Shown here: one piece after another, positions 8,186 to 17,561 of the stretch
How positions within the stretch are numbered: the first letter of the stretch is position 1
Layout: each line of letters starts with the position of its first letter
NCBI GenBank assembly: GCA_031316155.1
Contig: JALDRB010000001.1
Span: 245,572 to 309,571, forward strand
From: Candidatus Scalindua sp.
GTDB lineage: Bacteria; Planctomycetota; Brocadiia; Brocadiales; Scalinduaceae
DNA: 64,000 bases
Direction: 5' to 3'
The notes under the pieces: model-generated
Database searches by the model: none
What the model saw: only the letters and a program-made list of their open reading frames with translations
What the model was told of the DNA's origin: nothing
Position numbers and translations under genes: made by a program

Positions 8186-8896
8186 TTATAATCCAAGAAA
8201 CTGAATGGCTAGACCGCAAACACATATTGCCGCTCCTGCTAATGCATGACTGTATTTTTCCAGTTTTGTCCTTGGGAGATGAATGATATCCATTGTTAAG
8301 ATTAAGACAACCCCCAGCATCGTCATTATAGTTACCGCTCCAAACACTAAAGCAACCATAACTAAACCCAGGCTGCTCTCTTTGGCTGTCGGATACATCA
8401 ATAATGGTATTAACGGCTCACAGGGGCCGAAAAGAAAAATAGTAAAAAGAATCCATGGTGTTACATTCTGATTTTTCTCTTCATGAATGTGTACATGGTC
8501 CCTGGTGTGGTTATGGGTATGAATATGGTCGGCACCGTTGTGGTGAGCATGATGATGTTTGTGTTCTTTATTTCTGAATGCTCTTCGTATACCCCAGACA
8601 AAGTAAACAAGACCAAAAGCGATTAAGGCCCATGCCGCAAGATTGCCACGTAATGATTCTACTGATTCCAACCTGGTTACCGCAACACCCAGTGCGATAC
8701 CGACCAGGCCAAGTAAAACAGAGCTTAAGACATGGCCTGCACCGCACAAAACGGTTACCAATGTTGTTTTTCGCAATGACCAGTTACGGGCTTTCGATAA
8801 AACTATGAACGGAAGGTAATGGTCTGGTCCAAATAATGTGTGGAAAAAGCCTATTGAAACGGTTGTTGTTAATAGAATTATTAATTCATAGGACAC
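8186..8896 (-). CDS. NicO/UreH-like metal transport membrane protein
   Basis: A 236-residue membrane protein with about six hydrophobic segments. The first helix carries FFHTLFGPDHYLPF (an H-x(5)-DH pattern) and the second carries GAGHVLSS, both characteristic of the NicO/RcnA/UreH-like nickel-cobalt transporter group. A histidine-rich loop (about residues 113-138, HHHAHHNGADHIHTHNHT) sits mid-protein and is probably a cytosolic or periplasmic metal-binding region. A conserved GPCEPL segment follows. The likely role is nickel or cobalt movement across the inner membrane, import or export not determined. It is the last gene before the bat cluster on this strand. Confidence 0.75.
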   Translation of the reverse strand: MSYELIILLTTTVSIGFFHTLFGPDHYLPFIVLSKARNWSLRKTTLVTVLCGAGHVLSSVLLGLVGIALGVAVTRLESVESLRGNLAAWALIAFGLVYFVWGIRRAFRNKEHKHHHAHHNGADHIHTHNHTRDHVHIHEEKNQNVTPWILFTIFLFGPCEPLIPLLMYPTAKESSLGLVMVALVFGAVTIMTMLGVVLILTMDIIHLPRTKLEKYSHALAGAAICVCGLAIQFLGL

Positions 8897-8922
8897 TGCT
8901 CAACTCCTTTTTTTTAGAGATA

Positions 8923-9783
8923 CTATATCTTTCCTATTTTGGATTTCGCGACCCACCCTTTTTTAAACTCACTATCTTTCTTCTCTTTTTCGTTGCCGTC
9001 ATCTTTTATATCCACATACGCATACACCTTATACCAGCCTTTTCTCTGCTCTTCTATCCTCACCTCTGCGCCTTCATGTATCTCGAATTTGGGTTCATAT
9101 TCTTCACCCGGTCCGTACCGTATCTTACATTCCTCTGCAATTACCACACCTTTTTCAAAGGAGTATTCGCAATAAATCTTTATGCCCAGAGACACAACGA
9201 GGACAAAGAGGCAAATAGCGAATATTGTACTCATGTTTTTTAACCATCGAAACTGGAAGAAAATGAGCAGCAGGATTGATGTCATAAACCCAAGATATAT
9301 ATATATTGTGAGAATTGTTATTTCATTGAGATTAAGGAAAAAATACCAGAAACACAACGTCTTAAGAAATTCCGGCAGGCGAAACAGGCTTTCTTTGTCT
9401 TTGAAATCATCTTTCAACAAATCTATATTTGCCTTGATGTCTGCTTTTCTCGGGAGTGTTTTTTCTGCCTTACGGTAAGCGACTATTGCCTTTCCCGGCA
9501 TACCCTGTCGGTAATACGAATTTCCCAGGTTATAGTATATCTGGCCATTCTCAAAACCAGATTCTATTAACTGGTTGTAGAGTTGTACCGCATTGTCAAA
9601 TTTTTCTAATGCCTCCTTCTCTCTTTTGGCTGCAATTTCAATCTGGGCGGCCTGATACTCTTTGTTTGCCTGGAAAAAGATGTCGACGGCTTCATTCTGC
9701 GTCAGGTCTCCTCCCAGGGCGTAACCCATACAGAGAGATATAATGAGAAAAGGCAAACATATTCTGATTGATTTGTTTCTCAT
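8923..9783 (-). CDS. batE: BatE-like TPR and SH3-domain protein
   Basis: A 286-residue protein with an N-terminal signal peptide (about 1-24) and TPR repeats containing QIYYNLGNSYYRQGMPGKAIVAY (about 82-104). Two hydrophobic segments follow (about 143-195), then a bacterial SH3-type C-terminal domain (CKIRYGPGEEYEPKFEIHEGAEV, W-YKVYA). This is the architecture of BatE of the Bacteroides aerotolerance operon. Its ATG overlaps the batD stop codon (ATGA), so the two are translationally coupled. The Bat proteins form a poorly understood envelope complex involved in stress survival. Confidence 0.75.
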   Translation of the reverse strand: MRNKSIRICLPFLIISLCMGYALGGDLTQNEAVDIFFQANKEYQAAQIEIAAKREKEALEKFDNAVQLYNQLIESGFENGQIYYNLGNSYYRQGMPGKAIVAYRKAEKTLPRKADIKANIDLLKDDFKDKESLFRLPEFLKTLCFWYFFLNLNEITILTIYIYLGFMTSILLLIFFQFRWLKNMSTIFAICLFVLVVSLGIKIYCEYSFEKGVVIAEECKIRYGPGEEYEPKFEIHEGAEVRIEEQRKGWYKVYAYVDIKDDGNEKEKKDSEFKKGWVAKSKIGKI

Positions 9784-11621
9784 AACTGTCTTTCTAAGAG
9801 TTCAATTAATCTTTCCGTGCGATGAAAAACGCTTTCCATCTGTTCTCTTGTGTTATCAGCGATAGAAAATCTCCCATGGTCGCATGACTCGAGGCATTCT
9901 CTCAATTCTTCAATTGTTTCAGACGAGACTCCCCGCGTGTTTAAGGTGTGAGAAATGTTGTCAGTTGTCAGAGAAGCAGGTGGCAGATTGAGTTTGTCGG
10001 CAATAAGTTCTGTCAACGTTTTGGCAAGCATTGAATAAAGCTCGGTAGAGGTATCGCTGTGTATGAGTTTTTTTGCATCTGAAAGCTTACCCTGTGCCTG
10101 TGACACCGCCCGTCTTTTCCTGACATAACTTGTGTCGGTCTGGAGCCGTTCTCTGTGCCTCTGTAAATATACGCAAATCAGGACAAGGAGTAGTGGTGAT
10201 AAGAAGGTGAAGCCTAAAAATACGGGCCTCTTCAAGAGACCCTTACTCTGGTTCTTGAATGAGATTACATTTGTTATTATGGGTAGTATATCTTTGGTCA
10301 ATATTTTTACCTGACCCTTTTTCTTTTCAACATCCTTCATGGTTAAGCGGAGGGGTATTTCCGTTTCAGAATGTTCTACCGTAACAGGTATAGGTTCGCG
10401 AGTAATGTTCCGGTATTGTTCTGTCTCTGGATCAAAGTAGCTGAAAGATACGACAGGTGTTGCGTAAATGTTTTCGTGTTGCGGCTCGATTACTTTGTTG
10501 AACACTTTAACACCGGTAATACCTTCTTCTTTGTCGGTTATTTTTGTGCTGGCTTCTGTAGAATAGAATTTGAAATCATCTGCTCCTTCAGGTTTGAGTT
10601 CCGGTTCTCCGAATGTTTTTATATTTCCTGTTCCGGAAATAGTAATAGTCAGTGTTATGGGGTCTCCAACATTTACCTTTGCCGGTTTTGCGGAAACATC
10701 CATGGTAAAAGTTCCTACTGCACCGGTAAAATCTGCAGGTTTGTCTGTTTCCGGCAGGGGATTTATCAGTAATTTAACAGCGTTTGTGTTTCTTTCCACA
10801 GGGTATCTGTAGTCCTTTCTGCCGAGAAACTCGTTAAACAATGAATTTCCGAAAGCGTCTTCAAATGGATCCCAACTGCGACTCGCTTGCTGTCTGACCA
10901 GGATATTGCATTTGAATTTTGCTGAAGGGATTTCCAGATTGCCGGAAACTACGGGGAAAAGTGCGGTGCGCAGTTCTATAACGTTATACAATATACCATC
11001 CCGGACTTCTTCATAACGTCTCTCTTCACCGAGTCTTTCTGCAAGGAAGCTCTTTGTGGAGGGGGGGACATAATCAAGGTCTTCGACGGGTAATCCTTTC
11101 TGGAAAAACAACTTAAAAGACATGATGATTTGTTCATAAATGTAGGCCTCTTCTTTATCAGTTGTGAGTTCGATAAATATTCTCTTGTTGATATCAATCT
11201 CATTTTCCCTCTCTTTTCTCTCTTCAATCGGGTTTCTTTCTGTGACTTCAATGTCAATTGGATTAGACGTATAGGTTTTACCTTGATACTTGAGTGTTGC
11301 AGCGGGGATTGTAAAGGTGCCTGTTGTTTTTGGTACCAGCATGTATGTGAATCCACGGTTAACTGAAACGGCGTTATTTATTATTCTCGTCTGGGTGGTG
11401 ACGCTTGGTCCGTATTTCAGGGAGAAATCTTCAAGATCAGGCAAGTCAGGTTGGTCGGTATCAAAAGCTCCATGTACTTCAATGGTGAGCCGGACATAGT
11501 TACCAATTTCAATCCTGGCATTATCAACGCGGGCAGTAAGTTTTATTTCGTCTGCGTACGAACCGGCAGGATTGCCGAGCAGCAATAATAGTGAAATAAT
11601 AAATAGGTATAAACGTATCAT
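9780..11621 (-). CDS. batD: BatD family envelope protein
   Basis: A 613-residue protein with a signal peptide (about 1-23) and long beta-rich repeats in which IEIGNYVRLTIEV and VNVGDPITLTITISGTGN mark oxygen-tolerance BatD domains. A single transmembrane helix follows (about 470-490, FLGFTFLSPLLLVLICVYL), then a cytoplasmic helical tail ending in a domain with ELIADKLNLP. The arrangement is the classic BatD plan with a large periplasmic part. It overlaps batE by 4 bases. A 577-bp gap containing a repeat separates it from batC upstream. Confidence 0.85.
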   Translation of the reverse strand: MIRLYLFIISLLLLLGNPAGSYADEIKLTARVDNARIEIGNYVRLTIEVHGAFDTDQPDLPDLEDFSLKYGPSVTTQTRIINNAVSVNRGFTYMLVPKTTGTFTIPAATLKYQGKTYTSNPIDIEVTERNPIEERKERENEIDINKRIFIELTTDKEEAYIYEQIIMSFKLFFQKGLPVEDLDYVPPSTKSFLAERLGEERRYEEVRDGILYNVIELRTALFPVVSGNLEIPSAKFKCNILVRQQASRSWDPFEDAFGNSLFNEFLGRKDYRYPVERNTNAVKLLINPLPETDKPADFTGAVGTFTMDVSAKPAKVNVGDPITLTITISGTGNIKTFGEPELKPEGADDFKFYSTEASTKITDKEEGITGVKVFNKVIEPQHENIYATPVVSFSYFDPETEQYRNITREPIPVTVEHSETEIPLRLTMKDVEKKKGQVKILTKDILPIITNVISFKNQSKGLLKRPVFLGFTFLSPLLLVLICVYLQRHRERLQTDTSYVRKRRAVSQAQGKLSDAKKLIHSDTSTELYSMLAKTLTELIADKLNLPPASLTTDNISHTLNTRGVSSETIEELRECLESCDHGRFSIADNTREQMESVFHRTERLIELLERQL

Positions 11622-12198
11622 GAGTTAAAGCTGCCCTGGCCGAGTCAGACCCAAATAGAGACAAAATTTTTTTGGATTCTGGGCCGTCCAGGTTGTTAAT
11701 TGAAAATCTGTCTACCTGCACGAGTCTACACGCAGGCAGGAGGGTTTCAAACATTCACTTAAAAATTGTTAAATTATAAAGTTGTTTCCTTTTGGTTCAA
11801 TACGGTGGTTACTTTATGAAAATCTCTTATAATATAGTTATTTTTGATTATCCGGTTTTGTTATTAAACATTATAAATGAGAATTCATAAAAGTAAATTC
11901 GAATATCAGAAACGGTAATTCGTATGGTAAGGCAAGCATGAAGATTTCCTCTTCTCGGTAATGAATGTGTGTTACATAATTTCATCATATAGCTTTTCAT
12001 TTTAAATATAAACAAATCAATAAATTACATTTTTTTTGTGCGGCAGCACACCCGCCTGAACGAGTCATCCGAACAGGTACACAAAATGGCGTGAAGCAAC
12101 TCCAGGGAAATAGTTGCCCGCCCGGATAAATCCATTCGGACGCGGTAGCAATTTTGAAAGAGTGGTGCAGGATACCCTAACTCGTTGCAAACTGCTGA
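11622..12198. other. Gap between batC and batD with repeat sequences
   Basis: No gene is visible. The stretch contains a hairpin with CCTGC and GCAGG arms at about 11715-11740, an AT-rich core, and a GC-rich repeat at 12004-12188 that is similar to the one after batA. The gap is unusually large for a bat operon and may separate two transcripts. Confidence 0.6.
12004..12188. repeat. Dispersed GC-rich intergenic repeat, copy A
   Basis: This copy begins with TAAATATAAA and an AT stretch, then TGTGCGGCAGCACA (a 5-bp-stem palindrome), GTTGCCCGCCCGGATAAATCC with ATTCGG, and ends near CAGGATACCCTAACTCGT. The same series of blocks appears in copy B at 14264-14450, where TGTGCGGTAGCACA, GTTGCCGCCCGGATGAATCC and CAGGATGCACTAACTCGT are recognisable. 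Both copies lie directly after a bat gene (batC and batA) in the transcription direction. No open frame or transposase is inside. Confidence 0.6.
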
Positions 12199-13083
12199 TT
12201 ACCAATCCTTGAGAACGCCATACGTTGGAGAAGAGTCTTCTTTCTCCTGTAAATCACGTGCACTTTTCTCTGCCTGTTTCATGGCCTCAAGAATTCGTTC
12301 TGCTTCTTCTTTCGTCATGTCTTTTTTCTCTTGAGGTCGCAGAGGAGGTTTTTCTGTATTGTTTTCCGGTGAAGGTTTCTGTTTTTGCTCTTGTTCTTTG
12401 TTGTTGTTTTCCTGTTTCTCCTGTTCATCTTGCTGCTGTTTCTTTTGGTCCTGTTCTTTTTCTTTTTGCTCTTGTTCCTTTTTGTCCTTCTTATCCTCAT
12501 CCTGTTTTTTCGGGTCTTTCTTCTGGTCTTCGTCTTCTTGTTCTTCCTGATTCTTATTGTTCTGTTCTTCTTGTTCCTGTCTCTCTTTTTGCTCTTTCTG
12601 CATCTCTTCAATCTTTTTCTGTACAAATTCGTGATTGTACTTGGCATCTTCTCTCAAAGCATCGAGTTCATCTCCTTTCATATCTTCAGTCTCTTCAGCC
12701 AGTTTAATTGATTCCTTGTAAAAATCGAGAGATTCCTTTAGTTTGCCCTGTTTGTACATTGCATTTCCCATATTGTAATGACCCTTTGCTTTCAGGAGAA
12801 CGTCATCCGACTTCATGGCGGTTTTATAGGAATTTTCTGCTTCAGGAAATTTGCCTTTTTTATAATGGGTATTTGCGATGTTAAATTGAAGCGGGGTGGA
12901 TTCCGGTTCAAAGGATTGTGCATCCGTAAACTTGCTTATCGCTTCATCAAACTTTTCTTCATTATAAAGGGTAATCCCTTCTTCATTTTTTTCAGAGGCC
13001 GGGTCCAGCCACCCAATTGATAGCATGCAAGTTGTGAAGATGATAATAGTTTTCAGTTTTGTATGGTTTTTTTTCATATACAA
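12199..13083 (-). CDS. batC: BatC-like TPR protein with charged low-complexity tail
   Basis: A 294-residue protein. It has an N-terminal signal or anchor segment (IIIFTTCMLSIGWL), then three TPR units (about 35-150: EGITLYNEEKFDEAISKF, LQFNIANTHYKKGKFPEAE, GHYNMGNAMYKQGKLKES). After that comes a very long Q/E/K/D/N-rich tail (about 155-265) and a short C-terminal helix containing ILEAMKQAEKSARDLQ. This matches BatC. The highly charged tail is probably disordered and may mediate contacts with other Bat proteins. It sits between batB and batD. The TPR part is certain; the BatC label rests on neighbourhood. Confidence 0.75.
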   Translation of the reverse strand: MYMKKNHTKLKTIIIFTTCMLSIGWLDPASEKNEEGITLYNEEKFDEAISKFTDAQSFEPESTPLQFNIANTHYKKGKFPEAENSYKTAMKSDDVLLKAKGHYNMGNAMYKQGKLKESLDFYKESIKLAEETEDMKGDELDALREDAKYNHEFVQKKIEEMQKEQKERQEQEEQNNKNQEEQEDEDQKKDPKKQDEDKKDKKEQEQKEKEQDQKKQQQDEQEKQENNNKEQEQKQKPSPENNTEKPPLRPQEKKDMTKEEAERILEAMKQAEKSARDLQEKEDSSPTYGVLKDW

Positions 13084-13181
13084 CTTCTCTTGGGCAATGT
13101 CATTTTTATTTATTTCTGCTCAGCGGCAGACAGATAGCTTCGATTAGTAAAATTTTCATCGGCTACTCCGGTTGCAAAGAC

Positions 13182-14192
13182 TCATGATTTGTTCTTTTTC
13201 ACTCTGACTCCGAATAATGATTCCAGCGTAATAAGAATAATTGCCACAAATAACGGAATCTGATAACGGTTTTTGTACAATTTTATTTTCTTGCTGCTTA
13301 ATTGCTTTTCTTCCATCCGGGCAATGATGTTTTTGTAGATATTGGCTAAACCCCATTCGGTACCGTAAGCGGGCGAATACGCGCCTCCAGTTTCCAATGC
13401 GATCTTGTTTAAGGTTACTTCATCAAGACGGGACTTAATGACCTTTCCTTCGTTATCTTTCAACAAGATTTCTTCATTGTCCTTGCCTCGTATTTTAATG
13501 TAAGCTCCTTCTTTTTTGCCTACTCCTATTGTGTAGATGATGATGCCCTCATCTTTTGCTGCTTTTGCCATGTCAACCGCATTGCCACGATGATCTTCGC
13601 CATCGGTGATGAGTACGATAGCCTTGTGTTTTTTTGATTTGTCAGTAAAGGCTGTAATGCTCTTTCTTATTGCTTCACCAATGGCGGTACCACCCACGGG
13701 GATCAGATCAGTATCAAGGTCGTCGAGGAACAGGTTAAAGGCTGCATAATCAAGGGTTAATGGGCATTGTATAAATACACTCCCAGCAAAGGCCACCAAC
13801 CCAACTCTGTCACCGTCTATAATCGTTAACAGGTCTTTAATTTCTCTTTTGGCAGCTTCAAGTCTATTTGGTTTGATATCGTCTGCGAGCATGCTTCTGG
13901 ATGTATCTACGGCAACTACGATATCTATCCCTTTCCTTTCCACCTCTTCCCAGTGATAGCCCCACTTCGGTTGAATTAAAGAGAATATGATAAAGAGTAT
14001 TGCTGTGACTGCAAAGGTTGCTTTTATGATTTGCTTAGCTTTGCTGACAGATTGAACTAAACTTTCTGCTAGTTCAGCTTGTACGAACCTTGTTAATGCC
14101 TTTTGTCTGTTTTTAAAGAAAACGACGTAGGCGGCTGCCATGATGAATACCAGTGGCAATAAATAGAGGTATTTGATGTTTTCGTATTTCAT
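13182..14192 (-). CDS. batB: BatB-like VWA-domain membrane protein
   Basis: A 336-residue protein with two N-terminal transmembrane helices (about 7-25 and 56-74) and a von Willebrand factor A domain (about 90-285). The MIDAS metal site begins DTSRS (in VVAVDTSRSM). A conserved threonine follows in GTAIGEAI, and ITDGEDH closes the site. A last helix (about 310-328, IPLFVAIILITLESLFGV) anchors the C-terminus. Paired VWA proteins BatA and BatB are diagnostic of the aerotolerance operon. It is separated from batA by 255 bp that hold a repeat. Confidence 0.85.
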   Translation of the reverse strand: MKYENIKYLYLLPLVFIMAAAYVVFFKNRQKALTRFVQAELAESLVQSVSKAKQIIKATFAVTAILFIIFSLIQPKWGYHWEEVERKGIDIVVAVDTSRSMLADDIKPNRLEAAKREIKDLLTIIDGDRVGLVAFAGSVFIQCPLTLDYAAFNLFLDDLDTDLIPVGGTAIGEAIRKSITAFTDKSKKHKAIVLITDGEDHRGNAVDMAKAAKDEGIIIYTIGVGKKEGAYIKIRGKDNEEILLKDNEGKVIKSRLDEVTLNKIALETGGAYSPAYGTEWGLANIYKNIIARMEEKQLSSKKIKLYKNRYQIPLFVAIILITLESLFGVRVKKNKS

Positions 14193-14447
14193 AAATTAGT
14201 TCACTTCGTTAACTAATTTAGATCTTTTGCTTCCGCAAAAAGGAAACAGAGATTTATTCTTATTTAAATATAAATTAATAAATGTGTTACATTATTTATG
14301 TGCGGTAGCACATAACCAACATGGTGTTAATTAACGACATGGATGTCGTTGCCGCCCGGATGAATCCGTTCGCCAGCCCGACGAGCGTTCCCGCCCGAAC
14401 GTAACGTTCGGTACGGGTGTGGCTGGCGGGCAGGATGCACTAACTCG
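14193..14447. other. Gap between batB and batA
   Basis: This 255-bp gap is largely filled by repeat copy B (14264-14450). No gene is visible here. Confidence 0.6.
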
Positions 14448-14450
14448 TCA
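14264..14450. repeat. Dispersed GC-rich intergenic repeat, copy B
   Basis: The copy runs from TAAATATAAA through TATGTGCGGTAGCACATA (7-bp-stem palindrome) and CGACATGGATGTCG (palindrome) to GTTGCCGCCCGGATGAATCC. It continues through TTCGCCAGCCCGACGAGC, CCGAACGTAACGTTCGG (palindrome) and GGCTGGCGGGCAGG. It ends inside the batA stop codon. Block order matches copy A, and the central TTCGCCAGCCCGAC matches the element at 5757-5830. Several nested palindromes suggest strong RNA structure after batA. Confidence 0.6.
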
Positions 14451-15449
14451 GGGGATCTTTCTGAACCTCGTGTTTGCGAGGAATATCTCAAAAATAAACA
14501 CTCCTAATGCAGGAATTACCAGGTAATGAAATAGTTCATTGTACTCGGTATATTTAGCGATTTCCATTTCGGTTCTTTCCAGGCTGTCGATTTGTTTGTA
14601 GACTTCCTTCAATGATTCTGTGTCTGTTGCCCTGAAATACTTGCCTCCCGTAATCTTTGCAATCTCCGTCAAGCCTTCATCGTCAATATCAATCTGCATT
14701 GGTTTGTAAACGGTGAACCCGAAGGCACCTTTGGTTGGATAGGGTGCAAGGCCTTTTGTTCCTGCGCCGACCGTGTATATCTTTATGTCAAATGTTTTTG
14801 CTATTTCCGCTGCAGTAAACGGGTCAATTTCACCGCTGTTGTTGCGTCCGTCAGTTAAAAGGATTATAACCTTACTTTTTGCCTTGGAAGATTTTAATCT
14901 GTTTACGCAAACGCCGATTGCTGAGCCAATCGCAGTTCCGTCCTCGACCATCCCGATGTTCACTTTTTCCAAAAATTGTAATAGGATATCATAGTCAAGT
15001 GTGAGGGGGCATTGAGTGTAAGCCTGTCCTGCAAAAACAACCATGCCAAGACGGTCATTTTCACGCCATTTGATAAAATCCTTTACTACTTCTTTGGCTA
15101 CATAAAGTCTGTTATGCCTTTTTTCTTCTACGGTAAAGTCTTCTGCCAGCATGCTGCCGGAAACATCCAATGCCAGGACGATGTCAATTCCTTCTGTCTT
15201 TATCCTCGAATGGGCTTTGCCTGACTGCGGTCTTGCAAGAGCTATTACCAGTAAAATAATTATGAAAATCCTTAATGAAATCAGAGTATGTTTTAATCTG
15301 AGAGCTTTACCCGGTTTAATATTTTTAAAAAGGTTGAGAGATGAAAATCTCAGATTGCCACTCTCTTTTCTTATGATATAATTAGCCAGTATGAGGGGTA
15401 TCAGGATTAAGATCAGGATAAGAATGAGAGGATCTTTTAAAAATATCAT
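14448..15449 (-). CDS. batA: BatA-like VWA-domain membrane protein
   Basis: A 333-residue protein with two N-terminal helices (about 7-24 and 57-75), a VWA domain with DVSGSM (MIDAS) at about 93-98, DGTAIGSAIG and ILLTDGRNNSG, and a C-terminal helix (about 308-325). An aspartate-serine-glycine-serine MIDAS is retained, so metal binding is expected. The ATG overlaps the upstream gene's stop (ATGA), showing coupling. Together with BatB it is expected to face the periplasm or cytoplasmic face as a metal-dependent adhesion partner. Confidence 0.87.
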   Translation of the reverse strand: MIFLKDPLILILILILIPLILANYIIRKESGNLRFSSLNLFKNIKPGKALRLKHTLISLRIFIIILLVIALARPQSGKAHSRIKTEGIDIVLALDVSGSMLAEDFTVEEKRHNRLYVAKEVVKDFIKWRENDRLGMVVFAGQAYTQCPLTLDYDILLQFLEKVNIGMVEDGTAIGSAIGVCVNRLKSSKAKSKVIILLTDGRNNSGEIDPFTAAEIAKTFDIKIYTVGAGTKGLAPYPTKGAFGFTVYKPMQIDIDDEGLTEIAKITGGKYFRATDTESLKEVYKQIDSLERTEMEIAKYTEYNELFHYLVIPALGVFIFEIFLANTRFRKIP

Positions 15450-16432
15450 GGGGACGCCTTTTCTAAAACCTCTTTCGTTTCATCAACGAGTTTTTTTGCT
15501 GAACCATAAGAGTCCTCTATTTCCTGATTTTGTGGGGAGTATTCCGCAAATTTGACCAGATCGCTGTGTTCGAGAAAATTGCTGATAAGTTCTTTATGTG
15601 TTTTATCTAATTTGTCAGTAGTTGTCATCTCTGTCAGGAATTCTTCTGTCGTTCTTTCGGGGGCCATAAGCTCAAACCGGTTTTCAATATAATGCCGTAC
15701 GATGTTCGATAGGTAATAATAGTGATCCTTTATCAGTCCTTTGGAAATCAAGTCTAACGACTGCAGTCTTTCCAGTTCTTTATATGCTATTTCATGTGCA
15801 GAAAGAAGCTGGGTTGCTGAGGCGGATTCTTTCTGTTTTTTTCTAGAGAAAAAGAAAAAGACGGTGCCGGCAAGAGCAAATATACCAAAAAAAATTGAAA
15901 GGACAATATAAAGTCTATGATAGTTTTTTTTTAATAAAACAGGTGGTTTAATGTCCCTTATGTCAGAAGCATTTTTATCTAATGTGCTGGCGATTTCAAT
16001 AAATATTTCAGGTGTCTTTACTTCTTCTGTTTTGTTTGTCCCTTTTCTCTTGTACTGTATCACTATCGGGGGGATTATGTAAGAACCGGTATTAAACGTT
16101 TCCAGGCTGAACCATCTCTCCTGTGTTGCCCTGCCTTCTCCTCTCTGAAATACTTCGGTACCCGATTCTAATATGCCAAAATCTCCCAGTGCATCTTTCA
16201 TTTCCGGGAAGATGATGTCTGTTCCTTCCTGGGCATCAGTTGTCACTTTGTATAGTATTCGTTCCCCGATTGTTGCCTTGGTCTTGTCGACGGTAGCATT
16301 TGCGGTGACAGTCGATGCAGATGGATTATCACCGGAATCTTTCCGGTCATTTTCCTCGGCCATGCAGAGGGTATCAATACACGATAAGAATAATGTGACG
16401 ATTAGAATATATTTTATTACACAGTCTTTCAT
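15446..16432 (-). CDS. Bat-locus membrane protein, BatD-like N-terminal region
   Basis: A 328-residue protein with a signal peptide (about 1-25, ending in CMAEEND). A beta-rich periplasmic part contains TVTANATVDKTKATIGERIL, which resembles the start of BatD-like repeats. One transmembrane helix follows (about 175-198, LYIVLSIFFGIFALAGTVFFFF), then a cytoplasmic helical region containing HYIENRFELMAPERTTEEFL. Proteins of this layout stand between the DUF58 gene and batA in many Bat loci. No precise name or function is assigned. It overlaps batA by 4 bases. Confidence 0.7.
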   Translation of the reverse strand: MKDCVIKYILIVTLFLSCIDTLCMAEENDRKDSGDNPSASTVTANATVDKTKATIGERILYKVTTDAQEGTDIIFPEMKDALGDFGILESGTEVFQRGEGRATQERWFSLETFNTGSYIIPPIVIQYKRKGTNKTEEVKTPEIFIEIASTLDKNASDIRDIKPPVLLKKNYHRLYIVLSIFFGIFALAGTVFFFFSRKKQKESASATQLLSAHEIAYKELERLQSLDLISKGLIKDHYYYLSNIVRHYIENRFELMAPERTTEEFLTEMTTTDKLDKTHKELISNFLEHSDLVKFAEYSPQNQEIEDSYGSAKKLVDETKEVLEKASP

Positions 16433-16569
16433 GTCGATGCCGATTTTACATTTTAAATGGGGGAAAAAAATTTGTAAAACAAGAGGTAATCTGAATTTTT
16501 ACAGTTATTTTTCGGTTACAATACGATTTTGATGTTTGAAATGTTTTGGTTTAACGTGAAAAACAGAAA

Positions 16570-17451
16570 TCAGTATTTAAGTCTTTTTTCCCGCATCCTG
16601 AAAAAACTCATTATTGGTTCAACGTAAGAACTGTCTGTTCTTACGTCGATCAAATCTACACCCATAGATCCAAACATTTTTTTTCTCTCTTGCATATTTT
16701 TTGTGTTTCTTCTAAAGAATTCTCTCCTAAACTTTTGGTCAAAAGTATCAATAAGGGTGATCTCTCCTGTTTCGGCATCTTTCAATTCAATAAAACCAAC
16801 ATTCGGTATTTCCAGTTCCCGAGGGTCTGTTATGGAAACAGCAATTACGTCATGCCGTTTGTTTGTAATGCGTAATGCGTGTTCAAAACCTGTTGTAAGG
16901 AAATCAGACATCAGGAAGCTGACTGTCTTACGTTTTGTAATTTTAATGAGATATTCAAGGGCTGTTGAAATATCTGTTCCTTTATGTTCCGGTTTAAAGT
17001 AAAGGACTTCTCTAATTACGCGGAGAACATGGGTTTTCCCTTTCTTTGGTGGTACAAATTTTTCTATCTTGTCGGTAAAAAGTATGAGTCCGACCTTGTC
17101 ATTGTTCCTGATAGCAGAAAGTGCAAGCAGTGCGCAGGCTTCAGTGGCAATCTCATTTTTCAATTGCCTCACGCTGCCGAATTTACCGGAAGAGCTGAGG
17201 TCTACTAAAAACATTATAGTCAATTCCCTCTCTTCCGCAAATCTTTTGATATAGGGGTGTCCGAGCCGGGCGGTGACATTCCAGTCAATTGTTCTGATGT
17301 CGTCTCCTATCTGGTATTCCCTTACTTCTTCGAATTCCATGCCTCTCCCCTTGAAGACGCTTACGTACTCACCGGCCAGTACATCGTTAACCAGGCGGCT
17401 TGAGCGTATCTGTATCTGTTTTACTTTTTTGAGAATTTCCTTTGGAATCAT
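16570..17451 (-). CDS. DUF58 domain-containing protein
   Basis: A 293-residue soluble protein. The signature part FKGRGMEFEEVREYQIGDD (about 34-52) followed by IRTIDWNVTARLGHPYIK is diagnostic of DUF58. A degenerate VWA-like region follows, with MFLVDLSSSGKFGS and GTDISTALEYLI. DUF58 proteins regularly accompany a MoxR AAA+ ATPase and the Bat proteins. The MoxR gene is not adjacent here; the next gene upstream is a LolC/E-type permease. It is probably the first gene of the bat transcript (promoter at 17562-17589). Confidence 0.88.
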   Translation of the reverse strand: MIPKEILKKVKQIQIRSSRLVNDVLAGEYVSVFKGRGMEFEEVREYQIGDDIRTIDWNVTARLGHPYIKRFAEERELTIMFLVDLSSSGKFGSVRQLKNEIATEACALLALSAIRNNDKVGLILFTDKIEKFVPPKKGKTHVLRVIREVLYFKPEHKGTDISTALEYLIKITKRKTVSFLMSDFLTTGFEHALRITNKRHDVIAVSITDPRELEIPNVGFIELKDAETGEITLIDTFDQKFRREFFRRNTKNMQERKKMFGSMGVDLIDVRTDSSYVEPIMSFFRMREKRLKY

Positions 17452-17561
17452 AAAGTACTCAATTCTAAGAATATATTAGGTAATTACTCGCAGCGCATTG
17501 CAACGTTGCTGAAATTCTGAAAAGTTCTTTAGCTAGACCGGATTCAAGATAGTAAAACTCT

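Noticed and set aside
12359..12711. Plus-strand hydrophobic frames opposite batC
   Set aside because: They are the antisense of the Glu/Gln/Lys-rich tail of BatC, giving Phe/Leu/Ser-rich nonsense.
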